The notes under the pieces were generated by a model, which was not told the DNA's origin, ran no database searches, and was given only the letters and a program-made list of their open reading frames with translations. From Sporosarcina sp. JAI121 (GTDB lineage Bacteria > Bacillota > Bacilli > Bacillales_A > Planococcaceae), in NCBI RefSeq assembly GCF_013408665.1, contig NZ_JACCCL010000001.1:1441136-1505135 (forward strand): 64,000 nucleotides of DNA, given 5' to 3'. Both the position numbers and the translations under genes were made by a program. Numbering within the stretch: position 1 is the first letter of the stretch; every line of letters begins with the position of its first letter. Below, one piece after another: positions 37,166 to 46,403 of this stretch.

Positions 37166-37402
37166 TTACTTTTCTTTAAATCGTTCTTGCACCCGTCCTG
37201 ATCTTCGGTCGCGGCGCAATAGGAATCCCGCGAAAAACCAGAGTCCCCCCGCAAAGAGTAAAAAGCCTACTACAAATTGAAGCCAGATGAATGGAAACGG
37301 ATTGAATAATACTCCAAATATGGAATCCCGCATTAACTTTATGCCACCGGCCGCAAAAAGTCCGGGGATTAGTAGTACGATGAATGCCGCTAAACGTGCC
37401 AT
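37166..37402 (-). CDS. yqzF: YqzF/DUF2627 small membrane protein
   Basis: A 78-aa protein with two membrane helices (about 4-20 and 40-62) joined by GGIKLMRDSIFGVLFNPFPFIW, ending in a basic tail (RRDRRSGRVQERFKEK). The sequence pattern fits the DUF2627 family of Bacillales; function unknown. It is the only - strand gene between 33 and 53 kb and is divergent from the bkd operon, as in B. subtilis. Confidence 0.88.
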   Translation of the reverse strand: MARLAAFIVLLIPGLFAAGGIKLMRDSIFGVLFNPFPFIWLQFVVGFLLFAGGLWFFAGFLLRRDRRSGRVQERFKEK

Positions 37403-37448
37403 AGAATCCCACTCCTTAACGATTCTAATTTTACCTACTCATATTTTA

Positions 37449-37477
37449 TTGTCAAGAACTGCGCTTTCATGTATGAT
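37449..37477 (+). promoter_or_regulatory. Sigma-A promoter of the bkd operon
   Basis: TTGTCA (37449-37454), a 17-bp spacer and TATGAT (37472-37477) lie 50 bp ahead of bkdR. A close sigma-A match. I find no -24/-12 (TGGCA-N7-TTGC) element in the intergenic spaces of the operon. Confidence 0.7.
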
Positions 37478-37528
37478 GTAGTGGTAATTGCAAAAGATTG
37501 CATGATTCAAAAAGGAGAATGAATACCT

Positions 37529-39574
37529 TTGCAAAACGTTCTCATTGTCGGGGCGGGGACAGGCGGATCGATAATACTGGACCTTCTCCAAAATTTAGAA
37601 TTCATGAATGTTAAGGCAATCATCGATACTGATGAACAAGCACCAGGAATAATTCTAGCAAAAAAACGAGGCATTCCATATGGAACGGATTGGAAGAGTC
37701 ATCTGACCGAAGATTTGCATATCATTTTCGATGTAACCGGAGAGGAGGCTGTATTCTCCGAACTGTTACATGCGAGGCCCGCCCAAACTGTAGTGATACC
37801 TGGATCTGTCGCGAATCTTCTTGTAAAGCTTCTCGAGGAAAATGATACATATATTAAGCGGATTCAGACAGAAGTGCATAAACAACGGATGATCTTCGAT
37901 TCAATAGGCGAAGGCATGATCGGGATTAATGAAGATGGCATTATTGACTTTTTCAATAAGAGCGCATCCAAGATGATTGGCTTTCCGATAGAAGAAGCTG
38001 TTGGCAGAACAATTACTGAAGTCATTCCAACAACAGAGCTTCCTAGAGTGTTCAATTCGGGGCAGGCGGAATTGAATAAGGAGCTGATTCTCGGCAACGG
38101 TTTGAAAATCGTCACATCTCGTTTTCCGCTTTTCGACTCAACAGGGAAAAAGTTTGGCGCTTTCGCGATATTTAAAGAGATTACGGAAATTGTTGCTCTT
38201 GCTGAGGAAATCACAGATCTGAAAAAAGTGAAGACGATGCTTGAAGCCATCATTCATTCAAGTGATGATGCGATTTCGGTCGTAGATGATAAAGGGTACG
38301 GAATTCTTGTCAATCCGGCCTATTCGCGAATGACGGGTCTTTCTAAAGAGGAAGTGATCGGAAAACCTGCCAATGCGGATATCAACGAAGGTGAGAGTAT
38401 TCATATGAGAGTACTCAAGTCCAAAAAACCGTTCCGGGGCGTCAATATGCGGATTGGCGACAACAACCGGGAAGTTATTGTCAATGTTGCGCCAATCATT
38501 GTCGATCATCAAGTTAAGGGAAGTGTCGGGGTCATTCATGACATAACCGAAATGCGTAATCTGATGAAAGAACTCGACCAGGCACGAACAATCATCCGGA
38601 AACTTGAATCCACTTATACATTTGATGATATCTTCGGCAGTTCATCCGATATTGAAATTTCAATTGAGCAGGCAAAGCTGGCAGCTAAATCCGATGTGCC
38701 AGTCCTTCTTCGCGGAGAAATCGGAACCGGAAAAGAATTGTTTGCGCATGCCATCCATAGTGGAAGTGAACGGCGGTCGAATAAATTCATTCGAATGAAT
38801 TGTGCAGCGATGGACCCGACCGTATTGGAAATAGAGTTGTTCGGACAGGTATCGGGGGCTTCCCAATCTGGCTTTGAAAAGGATGTAAAAGGACTTTTTA
38901 AAGACTCCGAACAAGGTACGCTATTCCTTGATGAAGTGGCCGATTTACCGCTAGCTGCTCAAGAGGGGTTGCTGAACTACTTAAAAAATGGCGCGATTTT
39001 CAATGTCGGCGGTACCCAACCAATCCATTTATCTGTCCGTGTTATTACGTCCACTTCGAAAAACCTGGAAAAAGCGATGCATGAAGGTTTTTTTAATGAA
39101 GAGCTGTATTACATGCTGAATCGGATATCCATCCAAGTTGCACCACTTCGATCACGAAAAAAGGATATACCATTGATTGTCGGACACCTGCTTGTAAAAC
39201 TTAACCAGGAGTTTGGCATGAATATCGAGACGATTACCGAAGCGGCGCTGGAAAGGCTGATGCAATATGATTGGCCCGGGAATTTGAGGGAACTCGAAAA
39301 CGTCCTTAGCCGCGCAATGATTTACATGGGGTCGGGAGAGGCAGTAATCAATTTGGAAGATGTGGTTAACGCACTGTCATCTAGGGGAAACAAGGAAGAG
39401 GAACAAATTCTTTCGGAAACTAGCACCCTTGCTTCCATAATGGATCAATATGAAAAATCCATTCTTGAAACGGCTCTTCGGGAAAACGATGGAAATAAAT
39501 CGTTAACAGCGAACAGACTCGGTATTTCGTTGCGATCCCTTTATTATAAACTTGAGAAATTCAGCCTTGTGTAA
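37529..39574 (+). CDS. bkdR: BkdR-like regulator with degenerate sigma-54 activator domain
   Basis: A 681-aa regulator at the head of the branched-chain catabolic operon. Order: Rossmann-like N-domain (VLIVGAGTGGSIILD, 1-105), two PAS domains (about 120-225 and 240-345), AAA+ domain (360-595) and a Fis-type helix-turn-helix (650-681). Walker A GEIGTGKE (396-403) and Walker B TLFLDEV (464-470) are intact, but the GAFTGA loop is GASQSG (443-448) and both arginine-finger positions are Asn523 and Met529. The normal sigma-54 remodelling function is therefore doubtful; it may work with sigma-A, as TyrR does. Starts TTG 37529 after AAAGGAG. Confidence 0.85.
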   Translation: MQNVLIVGAGTGGSIILDLLQNLEFMNVKAIIDTDEQAPGIILAKKRGIPYGTDWKSHLTEDLHIIFDVTGEEAVFSELLHARPAQTVVIPGSVANLLVKLLEENDTYIKRIQTEVHKQRMIFDSIGEGMIGINEDGIIDFFNKSASKMIGFPIEEAVGRTITEVIPTTELPRVFNSGQAELNKELILGNGLKIVTSRFPLFDSTGKKFGAFAIFKEITEIVALAEEITDLKKVKTMLEAIIHSSDDAISVVDDKGYGILVNPAYSRMTGLSKEEVIGKPANADINEGESIHMRVLKSKKPFRGVNMRIGDNNREVIVNVAPIIVDHQVKGSVGVIHDITEMRNLMKELDQARTIIRKLESTYTFDDIFGSSSDIEISIEQAKLAAKSDVPVLLRGEIGTGKELFAHAIHSGSERRSNKFIRMNCAAMDPTVLEIELFGQVSGASQSGFEKDVKGLFKDSEQGTLFLDEVADLPLAAQEGLLNYLKNGAIFNVGGTQPIHLSVRVITSTSKNLEKAMHEGFFNEELYYMLNRISIQVAPLRSRKKDIPLIVGHLLVKLNQEFGMNIETITEAALERLMQYDWPGNLRELENVLSRAMIYMGSGEAVINLEDVVNALSSRGNKEEEQILSETSTLASIMDQYEKSILETALRENDGNKSLTANRLGISLRSLYYKLEKFSLV

Positions 39575-39607
39575 TAGTTAAGACGTTCAGTCGAAGGAGG
39601 AGAGACG

Positions 39608-40513
39608 ATGACTACACTCGACTCACTTATCATCAAGGCTGCATCGAAGCAAGATCCTGTCGTCGCAGTTGCATCTGCCGCAGATCGGGAAGTTCTTGAA
39701 GCCGTGAATATGGCTATTGAAAAAGGGATTGCTTCATTCATGCTTTTTGATGATGAAAAACGAATGAAAGATATGATTGAAACACATTTCCCCCGCTTGT
39801 CAGATGAAGCGAAAGTTAGTTTTCATCACGCAAAGGATAATGTAGATGCGGCGACCCTTGCCGTGAAAGCGGTTTCAAGCGGTTTGGCAACCGTTTTAAT
39901 GAAGGGGAACTTGGCAACTTCCGTAATACTTAAAGCTGTCTTGAACGGTGAATTTGGATTGCGGTCAGGAAAAGTGCTGTCGCATGTGGCTGCATTTGAG
40001 GTTCCAGGCTATGATCGACTTCTTTTTGTGACAGATGCAGCAATGAATATTGCGCCTGATCTTGGAGCGAAAGCACAAATTATCCGGAATGCTGTTGACA
40101 CCGCACATGCATGTGGCATCACGGAACCTATCGTCGCTCCGCTTGCCGCGGTCGAAACCGTCAATCCAGCGATGATTCCAACCACGGATGCTGCATCACT
40201 GGTCGTCATGAATCGACGCGGGCAAATTACAGGTTGTATCGTCGATGGTCCGCTTGCACTTGATAATGCGGTATCAAAGGAGGCAGCGGGACAAAAAGGG
40301 ATTACGGGTGAAACAGCCGGTAAAGCTGATATTCTCGTTGTTCCGAATATCGAAGCAGGCAACATCCTGTACAAGTCACTTATGTATTTTGCCAATGCAA
40401 AGGTAGGTGCTGTCATTCAAGGCGCTAAAGCACCAATTGTCCTGACATCAAGGGCGGACAGTGCCGAAAGTAAATTGTATTCACTCGCACTGGCGATACT
40501 TACCACAAAGTGA
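39608..40513 (+). CDS. ptb: Phosphate butyryltransferase (branched acyl-CoA)
   Basis: A 301-aa phosphotransacetylase-family enzyme that exchanges CoA for phosphate on butyryl- and branched-chain acyl-CoAs. Conserved VLMKGNLATS, VSHVAAFEVPG-like and FVTDAAMNIAPDL and NILYKSLMYFANAKVGAVI segments. ATG 39608 follows GAAGGAGGAGAG, 33 bp after bkdR. With buk it forms the acyl-phosphate route for ATP or branched-chain acyl-CoA supply. Confidence 0.95.
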   Translation: MTTLDSLIIKAASKQDPVVAVASAADREVLEAVNMAIEKGIASFMLFDDEKRMKDMIETHFPRLSDEAKVSFHHAKDNVDAATLAVKAVSSGLATVLMKGNLATSVILKAVLNGEFGLRSGKVLSHVAAFEVPGYDRLLFVTDAAMNIAPDLGAKAQIIRNAVDTAHACGITEPIVAPLAAVETVNPAMIPTTDAASLVVMNRRGQITGCIVDGPLALDNAVSKEAAGQKGITGETAGKADILVVPNIEAGNILYKSLMYFANAKVGAVIQGAKAPIVLTSRADSAESKLYSLALAILTTK

Positions 40514-40547
40514 AATAAAATCGAACATACTTTAGGAGGAAATTACA

Positions 40548-41642
40548 ATGGAAATTTTCAAATATATGGAGAACCAAGATTATGAGCAACTCGTTATTTG
40601 CCAGGATAAAACTTCAGGACTGAAAGCGATTATCGCTATCCACGATACGACACTCGGGCCTGCACTTGGCGGAACACGCATGTGGACTTATGCAAGTGAA
40701 GAAGAAGCGATTGAAGATGCACTTCGCCTTGCTCGAGGTATGACTTACAAAAACGCGGCAGCAGGATTGAATCTTGGTGGCGGAAAAACGGTTATTATCG
40801 GAAATCCGAAAACAGACAAAAACGACGAAATGTTCCGTGCTTTCGGGCGATACATCGAAGGTTTGAACGGCCGCTATATTACTGCGGAAGATGTGGGAAC
40901 AACTGAAGCGGATATGGATTTGATCAATCTTGAAACGGATTATGTTACAGGGACTTCTGCTGGATCGGGCTCATCGGGCAATCCTTCCCCTGTTACTGCT
41001 TATGGAATTTATTACGGCATGAAAGCGGCGGCAAAAGAGGCATTTGGTGACGACTCACTAACAGGCAAAACAGTAGCGGTGCAAGGAGTCGGAAACGTTG
41101 CCTATGCACTTTGCGAGTACCTGCACGAAGAAGGTGCGAAACTGATTATTACGGATATCAATGAAGAGGCTGTTCAACGTGCAGTTGAGGCATTCGGTGC
41201 AACGGCAGTCGGTATCAATGAAATATACTCTCAAGAAGCGGACATTTTTGCACCATGTGCACTAGGGGCAATCATCAATGATGAGACAATTCCGCAGTTG
41301 AAATCAAAAGTGATTGCTGGTTCAGCAAATAATCAATTGAAAGATACTCGCCACGGCGATCTACTCCACGAAATGGGCATCGTTTACGCTCCAGACTACG
41401 TTATCAACTCAGGCGGAGTCATCAACGTAGCAGACGAGCTTGATGGTTATAACCGCGAACGTGCACTTAAACGTGTCGAAGGCATCTACGACGTAATCGG
41501 GAAAATCTTCGCCATCTCAAAACGTGATAACATTCCGACGTACGTTGCTGCTGACCGCATGGCAGAAGAACGTATCGCACGTGTTGCAAACACACGAAGC
41601 ACATTTTTACAAAATGAAAAAAGTGTACTCTCAAAACGATAA
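40548..41642 (+). CDS. bcd: Leucine dehydrogenase
   Basis: A 364-aa NAD-dependent amino acid dehydrogenase that deaminates leucine, valine and isoleucine to their 2-oxo acids, feeding the Bkd complex. N-terminal catalytic domain with GGTRMW and the active lysine in [13 protein letters not shown] (K80 region), then a Rossmann domain with [18 protein letters not shown] 40548 follows TTTAGGAGGAAA. Full length for the family. Confidence 0.97.
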   Translation: MEIFKYMENQDYEQLVICQDKTSGLKAIIAIHDTTLGPALGGTRMWTYASEEEAIEDALRLARGMTYKNAAAGLNLGGGKTVIIGNPKTDKNDEMFRAFGRYIEGLNGRYITAEDVGTTEADMDLINLETDYVTGTSAGSGSSGNPSPVTAYGIYYGMKAAAKEAFGDDSLTGKTVAVQGVGNVAYALCEYLHEEGAKLIITDINEEAVQRAVEAFGATAVGINEIYSQEADIFAPCALGAIINDETIPQLKSKVIAGSANNQLKDTRHGDLLHEMGIVYAPDYVINSGGVINVADELDGYNRERALKRVEGIYDVIGKIFAISKRDNIPTYVAADRMAEERIARVANTRSTFLQNEKSVLSKR

Positions 41643-41695
41643 GATAAATAATTTGAAGCAGCCGTACTAAAGGAAAATAGTCATGCAGCAATTAA

Positions 41696-41758
41696 GAGGG
41701 ATGAAGTTCAATCCCTCATCTCTGCTTGACTTCCATCTTGGAGGCCTTCGACATGGAA
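41696..41758 (+). other. Two hairpins in the bcd-buk intergenic region
   Basis: GAGGGAT (41696-41702) pairs with ATCCCTC (41711-41717). A second, TTCCAT (41731-41736) with ATGGAA (41753-41758), ends inside the buk ribosome site AAGGAGG (41757-41763). They could tune buk translation or mRNA processing; untested. Confidence 0.4.
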
Positions 41759-41770
41759 GGAGGACTACTT

Positions 41771-42853
41771 ATGCATGAAAATTTATACCGGATCTTGGTC
41801 ATTAATCCAGGGTCAACATCAACAAAAATAGGCGTTTTTGAAGGCGGAAAACAGTTGATGGAAAGTACGTTACGACATTCTTCAGAAGATATAGCAAAGT
41901 ATCCTTCCATCATCGATCAATACAGTTTCCGTAAAGACGCAATCCTGGCTTCACTTGACAGTGAAGGTTTCCACATTTCGGATCTATCTGCCATTTGCGG
42001 TCGCGGCGGGCTTCTCCGCCCGATTGAAGGCGGTACTTATTCTGTCAATGAAGCAATGATCGACGATTTGAAAAAGGGCTATTCAGGTCAACATGCATCG
42101 AACCTGGGGGGGATAATTGCGAATGAAATCGCATCCAGTCTAAATGTTCCCGCTTTTATCGTCGATCCAGTAGTCGTCGATGAACTTGCACCCCTGGCGA
42201 GGATTTCCGGGTTTTCGGCCATTGATCGGAAATCCATTTTCCATGCGCTGAACCAAAAAGCGGTTGCTAGACGCTACGCAAAACAAGTTGGTAAAAAGTA
42301 TGAAAGTCTTCGGCTGATCGTCACACATATGGGCGGGGGCATTACAGTCGGTGTGCACGAATCCGGCAAAGTCATCGATGTGAACAATGGACTTCACGGA
42401 GATGGACCTTTTAGCCCTGAGCGTGCGGGCACCGTTCCGGCCGGCGATCTTGTCGATCTATGTTTTTCGGGTGAATATTTCCGTCATGAAGTGATGAAAA
42501 AGGTTGTCGGTCAAGGCGGCTTAGTCGGTTATCTTGGGACGAACGACGCTGTTCGAGTGGAAAAACGGATTGAAGACGGCGACGAAAAAGCGAAACTGGT
42601 GTACGGAGCAATGGCCTATCAGGTCGCTAAGGAAATCGGTAGTGCCGCCGCCGTTCTTCAAGGCAAAGTCGATGCAATCATTCTTACGGGCGGGCTCGCG
42701 TATGGTAAAGAGTTTGTGAAGGAAATTTCATCCAGGATTGACTGGATTTCTGAGGTTGTTGTGTACGCTGGAGAAGACGAACTGCAAGCACTTGCGGAAG
42801 GCGCACTCCGCGTCCTATCTGGTGAAGAGACTGCTAAAATCTACCCGTCTTGA
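41771..42853 (+). CDS. buk: Butyrate kinase (branched-chain fatty acid kinase)
   Basis: A 360-aa ASKHA-fold kinase making acyl phosphate or ATP from acyl phosphate, partner of Ptb. Motifs: [44 protein letters not shown] and [15 protein letters not shown] 41771 follows AAGGAGG; a longer frame from 41726 is not used. Between bcd and lpdV in operon order identical to Bacillus bkd. Confidence 0.96.
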   Translation: MHENLYRILVINPGSTSTKIGVFEGGKQLMESTLRHSSEDIAKYPSIIDQYSFRKDAILASLDSEGFHISDLSAICGRGGLLRPIEGGTYSVNEAMIDDLKKGYSGQHASNLGGIIANEIASSLNVPAFIVDPVVVDELAPLARISGFSAIDRKSIFHALNQKAVARRYAKQVGKKYESLRLIVTHMGGGITVGVHESGKVIDVNNGLHGDGPFSPERAGTVPAGDLVDLCFSGEYFRHEVMKKVVGQGGLVGYLGTNDAVRVEKRIEDGDEKAKLVYGAMAYQVAKEIGSAAAVLQGKVDAIILTGGLAYGKEFVKEISSRIDWISEVVVYAGEDELQALAEGALRVLSGEETAKIYPS

Positions 42854-42881
42854 CGGGGCGTTGTGAGGGAGGCCATCAATT

Positions 42882-44309
42882 ATGGCACGGGAATATGATG
42901 TAGTTATTTTGGGAGGCGGAACAGGCGGCTATGTCGCTGCGATCCGCGCCGCTCAATTAGGACTGAAAACAGCACTTGTTGAAAAAGGGAAACTTGGAGG
43001 AACTTGCTTACACAAAGGTTGTATCCCAAGTAAAGCGTTACTGAAAAGTGCTGAAGTATTCGATATAGCGAAAAATCAGGCGGCGGATTTCGGTGTTGAC
43101 ACGAAAGACGTAACGCTTGACTTCAGCCGTGTCCAAGCTAGAAAAGAGGGTATCGTCAAACAGCTGCACAGCGGTGTCACAGCACTTATGAAAAAAGGGA
43201 AAATCGATGTATTTGATGGATTTGGCAGAATGCTAGGACCGTCTATATTTTCTCCGATGCCCGGCACGATTTCGGTCGAAATGAACAACGGTGACGAAAA
43301 CGAAATGCTCATCCTGAAAAACTTGATTATCGCAACAGGCTCTAGACCACGCACGTTACCAGGTTTGGATATTGATGAAAATCAAGTCATGTCATCAGAT
43401 GGCGCACTTTCTATGGAAGCACTTCCGAAGTCGATCATCATCGTCGGCGGCGGTGTCATCGGTATCGAATGGGCATCCATGCTCAACGATTTCGGTGTAG
43501 AAGTCACGGTCCTTGAATATGCAGACCGGATTATACCGACTGAAGATGAAGACATCTCAAAAGAAATGAAAAAACTGTTGACGAAAAAAGGAATCACTTT
43601 TGCGACAAGTGCGAAAGTACTGTCGGATACACTTGTCAAAAAAGAAGGATCCGTTACCATTTCAGCAGAAATGAACGGTGAAACGATGGAGTTTACAGCT
43701 GAAAAAATGCTTGTTTCAGTTGGACGTCTAGCGAATGTCGAAGGAATCGGTCTTGACAATACAGAAATTGAAGTCGTAAATGGCTTCATCAAGACAAGGC
43801 CGACATTCCAGACAAAAGAAGCTCATATTTATGCAATCGGGGACGTTATAGGCGGACTTCAACTTGCACATGTCGCTTCCCATGAAGGAATTGCGGCTGT
43901 TGAACATATTGCAGGATTGAAAAACGAAGCGATTGATTATACGAAAATATCCCGCTGTATATACTCAAGCCCTGAAGCATCCAGCGTTGGCATAACGGAG
44001 AAACAGGCAAAAGAACAAGGCTTTGATGTTAAAGTCGGGAAATTCCCGTTCATGGCTATCGGTAAAGCACTTGTTAACGGCAATTCAGATGGTTTCGTTA
44101 AAATTATTGCCGATAAAAAGACGGACGACATACTAGGCGTCCATATGATTGGTGCCCACGTCACCGATTTGATATCGGAAGCTGGTCTTGCGATGGTGCT
44201 TGATGCGACTCCATGGGAAGTGGCAAGTACGATTCATCCGCATCCGTCACTTTCCGAAGTAATGGGCGAAGCGGCTTTGGCCGTTGACGGCAAGGCTATC
44301 CACATGTAA
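42882..44309 (+). CDS. lpdV: Dihydrolipoamide dehydrogenase of the Bkd complex (E3)
   Basis: A 475-aa FAD disulphide reductase that reoxidises dihydrolipoamide. FAD-binding LGGGTGGYVAAIRAAQLG, redox pair in GGTCLHKGCIPSK, NAD-binding IIVGGGVIGIEWASML and dimer-interface HPHPSLSEVMGEA with the catalytic His-Glu. Belongs to the bkd operon, 28 bp after buk and 16 bp before bkdAA. Confidence 0.95.
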   Translation: MAREYDVVILGGGTGGYVAAIRAAQLGLKTALVEKGKLGGTCLHKGCIPSKALLKSAEVFDIAKNQAADFGVDTKDVTLDFSRVQARKEGIVKQLHSGVTALMKKGKIDVFDGFGRMLGPSIFSPMPGTISVEMNNGDENEMLILKNLIIATGSRPRTLPGLDIDENQVMSSDGALSMEALPKSIIIVGGGVIGIEWASMLNDFGVEVTVLEYADRIIPTEDEDISKEMKKLLTKKGITFATSAKVLSDTLVKKEGSVTISAEMNGETMEFTAEKMLVSVGRLANVEGIGLDNTEIEVVNGFIKTRPTFQTKEAHIYAIGDVIGGLQLAHVASHEGIAAVEHIAGLKNEAIDYTKISRCIYSSPEASSVGITEKQAKEQGFDVKVGKFPFMAIGKALVNGNSDGFVKIIADKKTDDILGVHMIGAHVTDLISEAGLAMVLDATPWEVASTIHPHPSLSEVMGEAALAVDGKAIHM

Positions 44310-44325
44310 AAGGGGGATTTTGGAA

Positions 44326-45333
44326 ATGGCAAAAACGCGTCATGAAGAACTCGGTTTAACAAACGAAGAAGCACTACAAATTTTTGAAACGATGCTGATG
44401 GCACGTCGCATAGACGAGCGTATGTGGCTTCTCAACCGTGCAGGGAAAATTCCCTTCGTCATTTCATGTCAAGGACAAGAAGCGGCACAAGTTGGGGCGG
44501 CATTTGCACTAGATAAGGATAAAGACTGGATTGCACCATACTATCGTGATATGGGCGTTGTCCTGCATTTCGGAATGACCGCTCATGAATTAATGCTTTC
44601 TGCATTTGCAAAAGCGGAAGACCCGAACTCAGGCGGTCGTCAGATGCCTGGTCACTTCGGCCAGCGTAAAAACCGAATCTTGACGGGATCATCTCCAGTA
44701 ACAACGCAATTACCGCACGCGGTCGGAGTAGCATTGGCAGCGAAGATGAAGAAAGAAGATTTCATCACTTTCGTCACACTTGGGGAAGGTTCATCCAACC
44801 AAGGGGATTTCCACGAAGGCATGAACTTTGCTGGAGTCCATAAATTGCCGACGGTTATCATGGTTGAAAACAATAAATATGCAATTTCGGTGCCGGTTGA
44901 AAAACAACTTGCATGTGAAAACGTTTCGGATCGTGCAATCGGATATGGTATGCCGGGTGTAACAGTTGATGGTACAGATCCGCTCGAAGTATACAAAGTC
45001 ATCAAGGAAGCAGCAGACCGTGCGCGACGCGGAGAAGGTCCGAGTCTAGTGGAAACAATTTGTTACCGTTTGACGGCGCACTCTTCAGACGATGACCACC
45101 GTCAATACCGTGATGCTGAAGAATTGGAAAACGAAAAGAAACTCGATCCGATTCCAATGTTCGCGACCTATTTGAAAGAGGCCGGCGTCCTTACGGATGA
45201 ACTCGAAAAAGAATTGGAAGAACGCATCATGAAAGAAGTGAACGAAGCGACCGATTATGCGGAAAACGCTGCGTACGCCGAACCTGAGTCCGCGCTCCTC
45301 CATGTGTATGCTGAAGATGGGGGGAACGAATAA
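44326..45333 (+). CDS. bkdAA: Branched-chain 2-oxoacid dehydrogenase E1 alpha
   Basis: A 335-aa alpha subunit of the ThDP-dependent branched-chain 2-oxoacid dehydrogenase, decarboxylating the products of leucine dehydrogenase. ThDP-binding GEGSSNQGDFHEGMNFA through ENNKYAISVP; the phosphorylation-loop-like ETICYRLTAHSSDDDHRQYR is typical. ATG 44326 after GGGGGATTTTGGAA; the frame open upstream in lpdV is not used. TAATG overlap with bkdAB. Confidence 0.96.
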   Translation: MAKTRHEELGLTNEEALQIFETMLMARRIDERMWLLNRAGKIPFVISCQGQEAAQVGAAFALDKDKDWIAPYYRDMGVVLHFGMTAHELMLSAFAKAEDPNSGGRQMPGHFGQRKNRILTGSSPVTTQLPHAVGVALAAKMKKEDFITFVTLGEGSSNQGDFHEGMNFAGVHKLPTVIMVENNKYAISVPVEKQLACENVSDRAIGYGMPGVTVDGTDPLEVYKVIKEAADRARRGEGPSLVETICYRLTAHSSDDDHRQYRDAEELENEKKLDPIPMFATYLKEAGVLTDELEKELEERIMKEVNEATDYAENAAYAEPESALLHVYAEDGGNE

Positions 45334-46316
45334 TGGCTGTAATGTCTTATATCGATGCAATCACACTTGCAATGAAAGAAGAAATGGAGCGGGATGACCG
45401 CGTTTTCGTTCTAGGAGAAGATGTTGGGCGTAAAGGTGGCGTATTTAAAGCGACTAACGGTCTTTATGATCAATTCGGTGAGTACCGTGCTCTTGATACA
45501 CCGCTTGCGGAATCCGCAATTGCGGGTGTCGGAATCGGTGCGGCAATGTACGGCTTGCGCCCGATTGCGGAGATGCAATTTGCTGATTTCATCATGCCTG
45601 CGGTTAACCAAATCGTTTCGGAAGCGGCAAAAATCCGTTACCGTTCAAACAACGATTGGTCATGTCCGATTGTTATACGCGCACCGTTCGGAGGAGGAAT
45701 CCACGGAGCGCTGTACCACTCGCAATCCGTCGAGTCGATGTTCGCAAGCACGCCTGGATTGAAAATCGTCATCCCTTCGACGCCGTATGATGCGAAAGGT
45801 CTTCTGAAAGCGGCAATCCGCGATGAAGATCCAGTATTGTTCTTTGAACATAAACGTGCCTATCGTTTAATAAAAGGCGAAGTACCTTCAGACGATTATG
45901 TGTTGCCGATCGGGAAAGCGGATGTTAAACGCGAAGGGGATGACATCACGATTATCACGTACGGTTTATGTGTCCATTTTGCACTGCAAGCTGCTGAACG
46001 TCTTGCTGAAGATGGTATATCGACACATATCCTTGATCTTCGTACTGTTTATCCACTTGACCAAGTAGCAATTATCGAAGCGGCTTCAAAAACTGGGAAA
46101 GTACTGCTCGTTACGGAAGACAATAAAGAAGGAAGCATTATGGGCGAAGTAGCAGCGATCATTGCTGAAAACTGCCTGTTTGAACTTGATGCGCCAATTA
46201 AACGTCTTGCTGGACCGGACATTCCGGCAATGCCATATGCACCGACTATGGAGAAATTCTTCATGGTTAATCCAGACAAAGTAGAGAAGGCAGCGCGTGA
46301 ACTTGCTGAATTTTAA
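45333..46316 (+). CDS. bkdAB: Branched-chain 2-oxoacid dehydrogenase E1 beta
   Basis: A 327-aa beta subunit pairing with BkdAA. Conserved FVLGEDVGRKGGVFKAT, RALDTPLAESAIAGVGIGAAMYG, VNQIVSEAAKIRYRSN and the C-terminal ILDLRTVYPLD. Start codon overlaps the bkdAA stop. No ThDP diphosphate motif, as expected for the beta chain. Confidence 0.96.
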   Translation: MAVMSYIDAITLAMKEEMERDDRVFVLGEDVGRKGGVFKATNGLYDQFGEYRALDTPLAESAIAGVGIGAAMYGLRPIAEMQFADFIMPAVNQIVSEAAKIRYRSNNDWSCPIVIRAPFGGGIHGALYHSQSVESMFASTPGLKIVIPSTPYDAKGLLKAAIRDEDPVLFFEHKRAYRLIKGEVPSDDYVLPIGKADVKREGDDITIITYGLCVHFALQAAERLAEDGISTHILDLRTVYPLDQVAIIEAASKTGKVLLVTEDNKEGSIMGEVAAIIAENCLFELDAPIKRLAGPDIPAMPYAPTMEKFFMVNPDKVEKAARELAEF

Positions 46317-46403
46317 CTCCATTCAGCGGAAGATTCCCACTTCTATAAGTTTCTAAAGTTTGTAAAATATGGGTGTATTCGATTAAGGATGGAGGTCAAT
46401 CAA

